This document shows positions 1 through 7,476 of a stretch of 55,154 bases of DNA, one piece after another. The notes below the pieces were generated by a model. The model was given only the letters and a program-made list of their open reading frames with translations. It searched no databases and had not been told where the DNA came from. Position 1 is the first letter of the stretch. The number at the start of each line of letters is the position of its first letter. The DNA comes from an uncultured Ruminococcus sp. Lineage in GTDB: Bacteria; Bacillota; Clostridia; Oscillospirales; Ruminococcaceae. Made by a program: the position numbers and the translations under genes. The stretch spans positions 1 through 55,154 of the forward strand of contig CANOIR010000014.1 in the NCBI GenBank assembly GCA_947566125.1, read 5' to 3'.

Positions 1-86
1 TTCCCCACGCAAGTGGGGGTGATCCTGCTTTGCTTTAAATCTGAATATTTTTGTATAAGTTTTCCCCACGCAAGTGGGTTAATAAC
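1..86 (+). CRISPR. Leader-distal end of a type I-E-like CRISPR array
   Basis: Two repeat copies are visible. The first (1-25) is cut by the window edge and lacks about three bases of a 28-nt repeat. The second spans 59-86. Both share TTTTCCCCACGCAAGTGGG, giving a 61-nt period and one 33-nt spacer (26-58), which fits type I-E geometry. The last eight to nine bases of the second copy diverge (TTAATAAC instead of GGTGATCC), as is usual for the terminal degenerate repeat. By that logic the leader and any cas genes lie upstream, outside the window. No cas gene is present here. Confidence 0.85.
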
Positions 87-130
87 ATTAACCATTGTGG
101 TACGATTTAATATATTTTTATTTATAAATA

Positions 131-156
131 AACCGCTTCGAGTTCTCGAAGCGGTT
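131..156. terminator. Perfect 12-bp inverted repeat downstream of the CRISPR array
   Basis: AACCGCTTCGAG (131-142) and its exact complement (145-156) are separated by only two bases. The + strand lacks a clear T-run after the stem; the minus strand has the T-rich TATTTATAAATAAA. It may end the CRISPR transcript or act in both directions. The remainder of 87-328 shows no gene I can support. Confidence 0.45.
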
Positions 157-328
157 ATAAAAACGGTATTTTGGTGGGTGTGCCTTATCCCACATTTCTT
201 TTAGCCCAAATGGCGTGTAGCAGTACAATCTCTACTTCAAAATACCTATTTCTATCCTATAATAATTAAATCATAATTATTATGATTTAATGTAAATTAT
301 AACTGTATTCTTTCATTTTTTCTTTTGC

Positions 329-649
329 TTATATTTTTTGAGATAGAACGTGTTGAATAAAATCGTCGTTCAATTTTAAATTATAATGAATGCTCAAAGT
401 AGTAAATTTCAGTGTCATACCAACTATAAGTGCCGTCGGAATATTCATTTTCAGCATCAACCACTTTTTTGTCTGAAAGTCTATCTATAATAGGCTGAGT
501 GGAAAAGCACATGGAGAAAATCTTTTTAAATATTTAAGGACTTTTTCTTTTGATGTAACAGGTATATTTGACATAAAATTTTTTAGAAAATTATCTGAAA
601 GATCATCTATATCAAAATTTAAAATGTATTTAGTATTCGTTATATTCAA
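329..649 (-). pseudogene. Frameshifted remnant of a small acidic hypothetical protein
   Basis: Reading the minus strand from a TTG at 649 gives about 50 residues (NITNTKYILNFDIDDLSDNF, then a segment ending KRFSPCAF). Continuity then needs a change of frame into STQPIIDRLSDKKVVDAENE and YSDGTYSWYDTEIYYFE, and a second change into YNLKLNDDFIQHVLSQKI before a stop at 329-331. Spliced together these read as one protein of about 105 residues. The tail resembles a family of short hypothetical proteins with a YSDGxYxW...YYxxKYNLKLPxxF signature that I recall from Firmicutes accessory regions; that is memory, not a search. Two frameshifts mean the gene is broken, or the sequence has errors. Confidence 0.6.
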
Positions 650-650
650 C

Positions 651-749
651 TCACTTTCTTGGATAAAATAGTTTTATAGTTCTATCGTCATAATCGCCAA
701 CAGTAAAAGTACCACTATTGATGATTTGTTTTCTGTCAGCTCTTGACAT
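651..749 (-). CDS. Possible short ORF fragment, unknown
   Basis: A 32-residue reading starts at ATG 749 (MSRADRKQIINSGTF...) and ends just before the frameshifted remnant downstream. It has no ribosome site and no family I recognise. The open frame continues upstream to 935 without gene-like composition. It could be the eroded 3' end of a larger gene belonging to the same decayed patch. Very uncertain. Confidence 0.2.
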   Translation of the reverse strand: MSRADRKQIINSGTFTVGDYDDRTIKLFYPRK

Positions 750-843
750 TTTTATTTCGTATGGCTTTATTATATCACTATTTTTTACTTTTAATCTTAA
801 AAAAGTAATATGAACAAATAAAAAGGATTTTCTTATCAATTGG

Positions 844-872
844 TTGACAGCGATTGATGAAGATGGTAAAAT
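844..872 (+). promoter_or_regulatory. Predicted promoter of the small gene at 961
   Basis: TTGACA (844-849), 17-bp spacer, TAAAAT (867-872). Transcription would start near 879, leaving an 80-nt leader. Confidence 0.6.
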
Positions 873-960
873 AGATATATAAAATTTTTGAAATGTACTT
901 GGTAAATAATACGTTTTAATTTTATTTATCTGCAAGAAGTTGTGGAAAGGAAAAAAGATT

Positions 961-1176
961 ATGGAATGGGAAATGAGAAAAATTGATTTGCTTGAACAAA
1001 GAAAAGCAAAAGTTTATTGTAAAGATGGCACTGTTTATATCGGAACAGGCGATTGCCTTTGTGATGCTTCTGATGGCATTGATAATATTGATGTAGACGG
1101 AGTCGCTTTTGATACAGATGATGGAGAAGGCTTTATTTTTGCCGAAGATGATATTGAAAGAATTGAGTTGCTATAA
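961..1176 (+). CDS. Small acidic Sm-like hypothetical protein
   Basis: The product is 71 residues, starting MEWEMRKIDLLEQRKAKVYC. I chose ATG 961 over the in-frame TTG at 940 because a GGAAAGG ribosome site lies about 10 bases before it. The chain has alternating short strand-like segments (KVYCKDGTVYIGTGDCL, then FIFAEDDIERIELL) and is very Asp-rich in the middle. This pattern is like the short Sm/LSm-type beta-barrel proteins seen in Clostridia, but the assignment is by eye only. It has its own promoter (844-872) and a terminator at 1263. No function can be given. Confidence 0.65.
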   Translation: MEWEMRKIDLLEQRKAKVYCKDGTVYIGTGDCLCDASDGIDNIDVDGVAFDTDDGEGFIFAEDDIERIELL

Positions 1177-1262
1177 TAAATTAAAGCACCTTGCAAGTCG
1201 CACAAAGATAATATGAATTGCTTTATAAAAAAGAATGACATTAAATATTGATAATTAGTTTT

Positions 1263-1303
1263 ACAAGCTGCTGTACAGTTAAATGTGCGGCGGCTTGTTT
1301 CTT
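1263..1303 (+). terminator. Terminator after the small Sm-like gene
   Basis: ACAAGCTGCTG (1263-1273) pairs with CGGCGGCTTGT (1288-1298), including G-T pairs, followed by TTCTTTGTGT. Confidence 0.55.
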
Positions 1304-1328
1304 TGTGTGATATTGCCAAACATAAAAT

Positions 1329-1349
1329 TTTTATCGAAAAACGATAAAA
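1329..1349. promoter_or_regulatory. Palindrome just upstream of the DUF2975 promoter
   Basis: TTTTATCG-AAAAA-CGATAAAA is a perfect 8-bp inverted repeat six bases upstream of the -35 box at 1355. It is a plausible operator for the HTH protein encoded at 2015. That link is inferred from position only. Confidence 0.4.
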
Positions 1350-1354
1350 ACCTA

Positions 1355-1383
1355 TTGACAAATGATAACTGGTGTGCTATAAT
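1355..1383 (+). promoter_or_regulatory. Promoter of the DUF2975/HTH operon
   Basis: TTGACA (1355-1360), 17-bp spacer, TATAAT (1378-1383): a full consensus promoter 62 bases upstream of the coding start. Confidence 0.75.
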
Positions 1384-1444
1384 ATAATCACAGTCAGACT
1401 GAAGAACGAAAATAATATAACATAAATCTTTGGAGGTATGAAAG

Positions 1445-1996
1445 ATGAAAACAACAAGCAAAATCAGTAAGATCACTTTAATCGTATCAAAGGTAATTGA
1501 GGTTATACACTGGATAGGTGTAGTTGCTATGGCTGCCTTTTTTGTATGCACATTTGCGTTTAAGGATGTAATTAACGAAATACTTTTTACAGAAGAAATG
1601 CCACTTGACGTTTATGGCTTTGAGATCACTTCAGTAAGCAGTGATGGCTTATTAAACATGAGTGCTTTGCGTATTTTCATAGTTGTTGCATTTATAACAT
1701 TGGGTCTTATGGCAATGACATTTCGCAATGTATATCTTATTGTCAAAAAGTCAAAGAACTCTACTCCGTTTCAGAAGGATAATGTTAGAATGCTGAAGGA
1801 AATCGGAATATTCTCAATATCTACTCCTATTCTGGGACTTATCGCGAGCATTATCGTGCGTTTAGTTATAAATGTTGATTATGTAGAAGCATCTGTTAAT
1901 ATGAACGGATTTATTATGGGAATTTTGATACTTTGCCTGACACAATTCTTTGCTCGTGGTGTAGAGCTTGAAGAAGAAGTTGACGGCTTGGTATAA
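1445..1996 (+). CDS. DUF2975 family four-helix membrane protein
   Basis: The 183-residue protein has four hydrophobic segments: about residues 18-40 (IHWIGVVAMAAFFVCTFAF), 76-98, 118-140 and 150-170. It ends in a short acidic cytoplasmic tail. Length, topology and the position directly before a small HTH gene match DUF2975 proteins such as YoaS of Bacillus subtilis. Function is unknown; the family is thought to act with its partner regulator. A GGAGG ribosome site precedes the ATG. The downstream HTH gene starts 18 bases after the stop, so the two form an operon under the promoter at 1355. Confidence 0.8.
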   Translation: MKTTSKISKITLIVSKVIEVIHWIGVVAMAAFFVCTFAFKDVINEILFTEEMPLDVYGFEITSVSSDGLLNMSALRIFIVVAFITLGLMAMTFRNVYLIVKKSKNSTPFQKDNVRMLKEIGIFSISTPILGLIASIIVRLVINVDYVEASVNMNGFIMGILILCLTQFFARGVELEEEVDGLV

Positions 1997-2014
1997 TGAG
2001 AAGGAGATAAAGTA

Positions 2015-2233
2015 ATGGGAAAAATAGTGCTTAGGCTTGATCGTATGATGGTTGAAAGAAAAGTAGCACTTGGTGATCTTGCGGAAAAAGTCGGTATATC
2101 AAATGTCAATCTTTCAAGAATAAAGAATAACAAGGTTACAGCTATAAGATTTTCAACTCTTGCTGCAATATGCGAGGTTCTTGAATGTGATGTCGGTGAT
2201 ATTCTTGAATATGAAAAGGAAGATAAACTTTGA
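2015..2233 (+). CDS. YozG-like small HTH (Xre) regulator
   Basis: The 72-residue protein is essentially a single helix-turn-helix: VALGDLAEKVGISNVNLSRI forms the two key helices and LAAICEVLECDVGDILEY the last one. This is the YozG/Cro-C1 class that accompanies DUF2975 proteins. It follows an AGAAGGAGAT ribosome site. It probably regulates its own operon; the palindrome at 1329-1349 is the best operator candidate. The pair ends at the hairpin at 2261. Confidence 0.8.
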   Translation: MGKIVLRLDRMMVERKVALGDLAEKVGISNVNLSRIKNNKVTAIRFSTLAAICEVLECDVGDILEYEKEDKL

Positions 2234-2260
2234 TTTTTCGAAAAATAAAAACAACAAAAA

Positions 2261-2296
2261 GGCTGTTGCAACTCGAATCTCTGCAACAGCCCTATT
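2261..2296. terminator. Bidirectional terminator, copy 1 of a dispersed pair
   Basis: GGCTGTTGCA (2261-2270) and TGCAACAGCC (2282-2291) form a 10-bp stem, with A-run before and a T-rich tail after it. The same 31-base unit recurs inverted at 28158-28188 with one base changed in the loop. Confidence 0.75.
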
Positions 2297-2342
2297 TTAT
2301 TAAATGCATGAAAATATAAAATATAAAGAAAAAAATTACCGC

Positions 2343-2360
2343 CTCTTTATGATTTTATAT
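2343..2360 (+). repeat. 18-bp direct repeat, left copy flanking the PadR cassette
   Basis: CTCTTTATGATTTTATAT occurs here and again at 3371-3388, on both sides of the padR/DUF2812 pair. It may mark the edges of an inserted segment. Confidence 0.6.
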
Positions 2361-2369
2361 TACTCAAAA

Positions 2370-2909
2370 TCACTCAAAAATTTGATTGTCATTCTTTAGC
2401 TTTTTACGTTTTTTAAGAAGCTTCCATATTCCAAAAGAACCGATCAATCCCAAAGCAAGATTGACAAATCCAAAAGAATTCAATTCACTATTATAAAAAA
2501 ACAATAAGAATAAATTATACATACCTATGTACAGATTTGCTGCAACAAGAAATATGATCATAAGTATAATACGATTAAGCTGCTTTATTCTGGATTCAAA
2601 ATCGGAAAACAGCTCAAATGCACCCTCTGATGTCTTCTTTCTAAAATACACCCATTTGCAATATGAACCAACATGTTCTGCCCCAGTTTCTTCTACAAAA
2701 GAAATATAATGCTGACTTTCGGGGTGATTTGGTCTATTGTTTAACAATTGAAGCCTTACATCATATTCGCCCGGATCACACTTTTCAAATTCATATCGGC
2801 AAAATCCGACTCCCACTAATACAAATCCCTTTGCAGCCATCTCACACAGCCATTTTTCTTCTTTATCAAAATTCCATACAAAAAAACACTTGTGAATAAC
2901 TTTTCTCAT
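2370..2909 (-). CDS. DUF2812 domain membrane protein
   Basis: The 179-residue protein begins MRKVIHKCFFVWNFDKEEKW, the typical opening of DUF2812. The soluble part covers residues 1-110. It is followed by two transmembrane helices (about 112-136 and 145-162) and a basic Lys-rich tail. Start ATG 2909 follows AGGAGG with an 8-base spacing; that site lies in the last codons of padR, so the two genes are translationally linked. DUF2812 proteins are commonly paired with PadR repressors. Their function is unknown; a membrane stress sensor or partner of the regulator is only a guess. Confidence 0.8.
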   Translation of the reverse strand: MRKVIHKCFFVWNFDKEEKWLCEMAAKGFVLVGVGFCRYEFEKCDPGEYDVRLQLLNNRPNHPESQHYISFVEETGAEHVGSYCKWVYFRKKTSEGAFELFSDFESRIKQLNRIILMIIFLVAANLYIGMYNLFLLFFYNSELNSFGFVNLALGLIGSFGIWKLLKKRKKLKNDNQIFE

Positions 2910-2913
2910 AAAT

Positions 2914-3222
2914 TTATCCTCCTAAAATCGCCTCACCGTTGTGCAGCAGTTCTCTCAGTCTTTCTATCTCTTTAGAAAGAATTTCCCTGCCTGCTTGGGT
3001 TATTACATACTCTTTCTTTCGGCTTGACTTATCCTCAGGAAGTGCTTCTATCCAGCCCTTTTCTATCAAACTATTGATAGCCCCATAAAGTGTACCTGCT
3101 GCAAGTTTCACACGTCCACCAGAAAGCTTCTCTGCATTCTGTATTATGCCATACCCATGCAAAGGCTTTGTCAGTGAAAGCAATATATAATATACCGCTT
3201 CTGTCAGTGCCATATTAGCCAT
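2914..3222 (-). CDS. PadR family transcriptional regulator
   Basis: The 102-residue protein is the short PadR type: winged-helix residues about 1-75 (LTEAVYYILLSLTKPLHGYG; GTLYGAINSLIEKGWIEALP) and a short dimerisation helix at the end. It is a repressor that normally controls its own operon and the adjacent membrane gene. The ATG at 3222 has a GGAGG site. Two inverted repeats (3244-3290) lie between its promoter and the gene, consistent with autoregulation. The DUF2812 gene follows four bases after the stop. Confidence 0.88.
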   Translation of the reverse strand: MANMALTEAVYYILLSLTKPLHGYGIIQNAEKLSGGRVKLAAGTLYGAINSLIEKGWIEALPEDKSSRKKEYVITQAGREILSKEIERLRELLHNGEAILGG

Positions 3223-3243
3223 GCCATATCCTCCTTATATTTC

Positions 3244-3290
3244 TATCGTCAAACGGTATATCTATAGACGTTATATCGTCTTACGATATA
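3244..3290. promoter_or_regulatory. Probable PadR operators
   Basis: TATATCGT-CTT-ACGATATA (3272-3290) is a perfect 8-bp palindrome, and an imperfect relative TATCGT-CAA-ACGGTA lies at 3244-3258. A half-site (CGATATA) also occurs near 3308. The perfect site starts four bases downstream of the -10 box, the expected place for repression of padR. Confidence 0.65.
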
Positions 3291-3293
3291 ATT

Positions 3294-3322
3294 AGTATAT
3301 CACATCCCGATATACTTGTCAA
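3294..3322 (-). promoter_or_regulatory. padR promoter
   Basis: On the minus strand: TTGACA (3322-3317), 17-bp spacer, TATACT (3299-3294). Confidence 0.75.
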
Positions 3323-3370
3323 TACTTTTTATAAAAAAAGAAATTGTAGCCAAATTAAAATAACTACAGT

Positions 3371-3388
3371 CTCTTTATGATTTTATAT
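3371..3388 (+). repeat. 18-bp direct repeat, right copy flanking the PadR cassette
   Basis: Identical to 2343-2360. It lies between the padR promoter region and the end of leuA. Confidence 0.6.
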
Positions 3389-3414
3389 ATTTTATAATGC
3401 TATAATCCTATTTT

Positions 3415-5085
3415 TTATGCAATATCATTCATCATACGATTTAATGCACCGATAAGTGCCTTGATTGAAGATGTTGCAATATCAGAATGTATACCCACAC
3501 CCCAATATGTTTTTCCATCACGTTCGATGCCAACATATGAAACAGCACTTGCAGAAGAGCATATTTCAAGAGCGTGTTCTGTATATGTTGTCAGAACAAA
3601 TTCTACACCCAGATGATTCTTTATCGCATTATGAACAGCATTAAGTCTACCGTTACCTGTACCTGTGATAACTTCTGTATTACCGTCATTGCAGAATGTT
3701 ACAAATGCTTCTATAATGCCGCCTTCTTTTTGTGCGTAGTGTATTTCTGGTGCAGTAAATGGAGCTTCAATATTTACATATGTCTTATTGAATATATCCA
3801 GTACTTCTTCAGGCTGGAGTTCCTTATGAGATCTATCAGAAATGCCTTTTACAAGATAACCGAATGATTCTCTCATTTTAGCAGGAATATTGTATCCATA
3901 CTTTGTTTCCATAAGATAGCCAATACCGCCCTTGCCGGACTGACTGTTTATGCGGATAACATCAGCTTCATATTCTCTTCCTAAATCTGTAGGATCAATA
4001 GGGAGGTATGGTACAGTCCAATGTTCTCTCTCTTCAGTTTCACGCCATTTCATACCCTTTGCGATAGCATCCTGATGTGAACCGCTGAATGCAGCAAAAA
4101 CAAGCTGGCCGCTGTATGGTGAACGTTCGTATACGTGCATACGTGTAACACGTTCATAAACTTTAGTGATCTCAGGCAGATTTGAAAAATCCAGTTCAGG
4201 CTCTACACCTTGTGAATACATATTAAGTGCCAGTGTAATAATATCAACATTACCAGTACGCTCACCGTTTCCAAAGAGTGTGCCTTCTATTCTGTCACCG
4301 CCTGCAAGCAATCCCATTTCACTGTCTGCAACTGCACAGCCTCTGTCATTATGTGGATGAAGTGAAATTATAACATTCTCTCTGCAATTAAGATTATCAT
4401 TCATATATTCAATTTGATTTGCATAGACGTGAGGCATTGAATGTGAAACTGTTACTGGAAGATTTATAATAACCTTGTCATCTTTAGTAGGCTGCCAAAT
4501 ATCTATAACTCGATTGCATATTTCAAGTGCGAATTCAGGCTCTGTACCGGTAAAACTTTCAGGAGAATATTCAAAAACAAAATGTCCCTCTGTTTTCTCA
4601 CGATATTCTTTGCATAATTTAGCACCTTCTTCAGCGATTTCAATTATTTTTTCTTTGCTTTTTTTGAAAACCTGTTCTCTTTGTGCCAATGATGTAGAAT
4701 TATAAAGATGTACAATAGCGTGTTTAGCACCCTTTAATGCTTCAAATGTCTTTGCTATAATATGCTCTCTTGCCTGAGTGAGAACCTGTATTGTAACATC
4801 GTCCGGTATCAGATTTTGTTCAATAAGTGCACGACAAAAATCATATTCAGTATCAGATGCTGCTGGAAAACCTATTTCAATTTCCTTAAAACCAATTTTT
4901 ACCAGAACTTTAAAAAATTCGAGTTTTTCTTCCAGACTCATAGGTGTTATAAGTGCCTGATTGCCATCTCTCAGGTCAACACTGCACCATATAGGTGCTT
5001 TTTCAATATAATTCTTGCTTGCCCAACGCATTGGAGGATTTTCTACAGGAAAAAATTGTCTTGTATACTTGCTTACGTTTTTCAT
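3415..5085 (-). CDS. leuA: 2-isopropylmalate synthase
   Basis: This enzyme condenses 2-ketoisovalerate with acetyl-CoA, the first committed step of leucine synthesis. The 556-residue protein has the active-site motif DLRDGNQAL (Asp37, Arg39, Asp40) and the metal-binding HPHNDRGCA motif of the HMGL-like barrel. A C-terminal regulatory LeuA domain (from about residue 440) usually gives leucine feedback inhibition. Length and N-terminus (YTRQFFPVENPPMRWASKN) match the long LeuA2 form. I chose ATG 5085 because AAAGGA lies nine bases upstream; the upstream in-frame codons overlap that site. The gene is separated from and divergent to the rest of the ilv/leu genes and is preceded by a T-box riboswitch. 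Confidence 0.95.
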   Translation of the reverse strand: MKNVSKYTRQFFPVENPPMRWASKNYIEKAPIWCSVDLRDGNQALITPMSLEEKLEFFKVLVKIGFKEIEIGFPAASDTEYDFCRALIEQNLIPDDVTIQVLTQAREHIIAKTFEALKGAKHAIVHLYNSTSLAQREQVFKKSKEKIIEIAEEGAKLCKEYREKTEGHFVFEYSPESFTGTEPEFALEICNRVIDIWQPTKDDKVIINLPVTVSHSMPHVYANQIEYMNDNLNCRENVIISLHPHNDRGCAVADSEMGLLAGGDRIEGTLFGNGERTGNVDIITLALNMYSQGVEPELDFSNLPEITKVYERVTRMHVYERSPYSGQLVFAAFSGSHQDAIAKGMKWRETEEREHWTVPYLPIDPTDLGREYEADVIRINSQSGKGGIGYLMETKYGYNIPAKMRESFGYLVKGISDRSHKELQPEEVLDIFNKTYVNIEAPFTAPEIHYAQKEGGIIEAFVTFCNDGNTEVITGTGNGRLNAVHNAIKNHLGVEFVLTTYTEHALEICSSASAVSYVGIERDGKTYWGVGIHSDIATSSIKALIGALNRMMNDIA

Positions 5086-5127
5086 GTTAAACATTCCTTT
5101 CATTAAAGACTTAAGATGAAAAGGCGA

Positions 5128-5430
5128 TAAAAAAAGCCCCTTTTATGCCATACTTACAACTTTGACATAAAAGAGACGAAGATTTTTATTCTCCGTGGTA
5201 CCACTCTTCTTGACGAGAATCCGTCCACTCTGTCACATCTTACAATGTGCTTCTCTGTAACGGGAGAAACCCGTCAAAGCCTAATAATATTTATAAATAA
5301 CAAAAATAAATAATTCAGCTTTGAAGCTCAGGGACGAGTTATCCTGCTTTTTTCGTACTGTCTTTCACCAACCGACAGTTCTCTGCAACGATCGAAAGCA
5401 TCTTTGTTCCCTTCATCGCCTTAATAAAAA
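5128..5430 (-). promoter_or_regulatory. T-box riboswitch, probably leucine-specific, in the leuA leader
   Basis: The conserved T-box motif AGAGTGGTACCACGGAG lies on the minus strand at 5208-5191. Stem I begins near 5425 with GATGAAGGGAAC. A terminator stem follows (CTCTTTTATG pairing with CATAAAAGGGG, about 5176-5136) with a seven-T tail. The likely specifier is CTC (Leu), read at 5338-5336 within AACTCG, above the base helix GTCCC/GGGAAC. Uncharged tRNA-Leu pairing would favour the antiterminator and leuA expression. Motif and terminator are seen; the specifier is my structural reading. Confidence 0.88.
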
Positions 5431-5456
5431 ATATTGAGTATCTGCTCTTGTTTAAT

Positions 5457-5485
5457 ATTTTACATTGTTTTCTGTATTTTGTCAA
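5457..5485 (-). promoter_or_regulatory. leuA promoter
   Basis: On the minus strand: TTGACA (5485-5480), 17-bp spacer, TAAAAT (5462-5457). It lies about 25 bases upstream of the start of T-box stem I. Confidence 0.72.
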
Positions 5486-5595
5486 GTCCTTTTCAATCTT
5501 TTTTTTACTTTTTTTATTTATAAGTACAATTTGCCGGAAATATGAATTGGGTGTGTATCATAGATTAGTAAAAAGTAAAAATGCAGTGATGTGCC

Positions 5596-5624
5596 TTGCA
5601 ATTGAGATTGTTAAGTGATATACT
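5596..5624 (+). promoter_or_regulatory. Probable ilvB operon promoter
   Basis: TTGCAA (5596-5601), 17-bp spacer, TATACT (5619-5624). The leader of about 85 bases shows no T-box; it holds only a small TGCAGG/CCTGCA inverted repeat. Confidence 0.6.
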
Positions 5625-5715
5625 AAATGATAGATGTTTTTGCAGGTGTGCTGTATCCGTTTTTAGTTTTTAAGAATCCTGCATATTCTAATTCTTTATA
5701 TAAGGGTGAAAAACA

Positions 5716-7464
5716 ATGAAATTAAAAGGAGCACAAATCATCATTGAAACTTTGATCGAACAGGGTGCTAAAACTGTATTTGGCTATCCCGGTGGTCAGG
5801 TTATTGATATTTATGATGCACTTTATATGGCTAAAGACCGTATCCATCATATTATTACGGCTCATGAACAAGGTGCTGCTCACGCAGCAGACGGCTTTGC
5901 TCGTGCAACCGGTGAAGTGGGTGTTGTGATTGCAACATCAGGTCCGGGAGCTACAAATCTTGTAACAGGCATAGCAACTGCTTATTTGGATTCTGTCCCG
6001 CTTGTAGCTATTACAGGTAATGTTCCGAATTCTCTTATCGGAAGAGATAGTTTTCAGGAAGTAGACATAACAGGTGTTACAATGCCTATTACAAAGCATA
6101 ACTTCTTTGTAAAATCAATTGAAGAACTTGCACCTACTATTCGTGAAGCATTTCGTATTGCAAAATCGGGTAGACCAGGTCCTGTCCTTGTAGATATTCC
6201 TAAGGATGTGCAGCAAGCTGTATTTGACTATGATGTTGCTCCTATTGCAGAAAAATCTTCTGTATCGGAAGTTTGCATGGATTCTATAGAAAAAGCTGTA
6301 AAATTGATTTCTGAATCAGAAAGACCTTATATATACATAGGCGGCGGTGCTATAACAGATAATGCCGGCAGCGAAATTGTTGCATTAGCTGATAAAATTG
6401 ATGCACCTATCGGTTGTACTATGATGGGACTTTCTGCTGTACCTACTGATAATCCAAGATGGCTCGGTATGGAAGGTATGCATGGTCACTATGCGTCTTC
6501 TATTGCTCAAAATGAAGCAGATCTTATTATTACAGCAGGCTGTAGATTTAGTGACAGAGGAACAGGTAATGTTTCAAAATATGCAAGAAATGCTAAGATA
6601 ATTCATATTGATATAGATGCATCTGAAATTGATAAGAATATCAAGACAGATCTTGGAATCGCTGGTTCTATGAAGAAGATCCTTGCTGCAATTTGTGAAA
6701 ATTGTCCTAAGCAAGAACACCCTGAATGGTCTGCACGTGTGGCTGAACTTAAGTCTTATACAGAGGAACTTGAACGTCAGGGTGATGAGATCACACCATT
6801 TACAGCTATTGATGCTATCGAAGAAGCTGCCAAGAATGCTGGTGATGATATTATCGTAGCTACAGATGTAGGACAGCATCAGATGTGGGCTGCACAGCGT
6901 TTTAATTTCAGCAAGCCACGAACATTTATTTCCAGCGGTGGTCTTGGTACAATGGGATTTGGACTTGGTGCTGCTATAGGTGCGTCCGTTGCTACAGGCA
7001 AGAAAACCGTTCTTATTACTGGTGACGGAAGCTTTGGCATGAATCTTAATGAACTTGCTACTGCTGTTACAAATAATGTTCCGGTTGTGGTATTTATTAT
7101 GAATAACGGCGTACTTGGAATGGTTCGTCAGTGGCAGACACTGTTTTTTGATAAACATTATTCAAATACAACACTTCAAAGAAAAACAGATTTTGTAAAG
7201 CTTGCCGAAGCTTTTGGTATGCCGGCATACCGCATAGGAAATATGCCTGGTGTTACTTGTCCTAATGACTGTGAAAACTGTTCAAATATGGACAACTGTA
7301 TTGGCACTCTTGATGAGCTGAAAGCTGTTCTTAAAAAGGCTTTTAAGGTTGAAGGTCCTGTTCTTATAGATTGTACTATAGACTGTGATGCATTTGTACT
7401 TCCTATGTTGCCACCCGGTGGTTCTATTGATGATATAATCGTAGACCCTAATGCAAATAATTAA
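5716..7464 (+). CDS. ilvB: Acetolactate synthase, large (catalytic) subunit
   Basis: The ThDP- and FAD-dependent enzyme makes acetolactate or acetohydroxybutyrate, the first common step of valine, leucine and isoleucine synthesis. The 582-residue protein has the catalytic glutamate (Glu51 in TAHEQGAAHAADGFAR), the central FAD domain and the ThDP/Mg motif GDGSFGMNLNEL. Odd feature: where the C-terminal domain normally runs on smoothly there is a short insert with four cysteines, C515-x3-C519-x2-C522-x5-C528 (bases 7258-7299), which looks like a metal or iron-sulfur site. The ATG at 5716 has a modest AAGGGTG site. ilvN follows 12 bases after the stop. Confidence 0.96.
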   Translation: MKLKGAQIIIETLIEQGAKTVFGYPGGQVIDIYDALYMAKDRIHHIITAHEQGAAHAADGFARATGEVGVVIATSGPGATNLVTGIATAYLDSVPLVAITGNVPNSLIGRDSFQEVDITGVTMPITKHNFFVKSIEELAPTIREAFRIAKSGRPGPVLVDIPKDVQQAVFDYDVAPIAEKSSVSEVCMDSIEKAVKLISESERPYIYIGGGAITDNAGSEIVALADKIDAPIGCTMMGLSAVPTDNPRWLGMEGMHGHYASSIAQNEADLIITAGCRFSDRGTGNVSKYARNAKIIHIDIDASEIDKNIKTDLGIAGSMKKILAAICENCPKQEHPEWSARVAELKSYTEELERQGDEITPFTAIDAIEEAAKNAGDDIIVATDVGQHQMWAAQRFNFSKPRTFISSGGLGTMGFGLGAAIGASVATGKKTVLITGDGSFGMNLNELATAVTNNVPVVVFIMNNGVLGMVRQWQTLFFDKHYSNTTLQRKTDFVKLAEAFGMPAYRIGNMPGVTCPNDCENCSNMDNCIGTLDELKAVLKKAFKVEGPVLIDCTIDCDAFVLPMLPPGGSIDDIIVDPNANN

Positions 7465-7476
7465 GGAGGTAAGTTT

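Noticed and set aside
13..204. Open frame of 63 codons across the CRISPR repeats
   Set aside because: It reads through repeat, spacer and hairpin DNA, has no ribosome site and no protein-like composition.
5530..5715. Second T-box or leader-peptide attenuator ahead of ilvB
   Set aside because: No T-box motif, no run of Leu/Ile/Val codons and no terminator stem with T-run was found in the leader.
6574..7158. 194-codon minus-strand frame opposite ilvB
   Set aside because: It is the antisense shadow of a clear acetolactate synthase frame, Ser/Cys/Ile-rich and without a ribosome site or domain.
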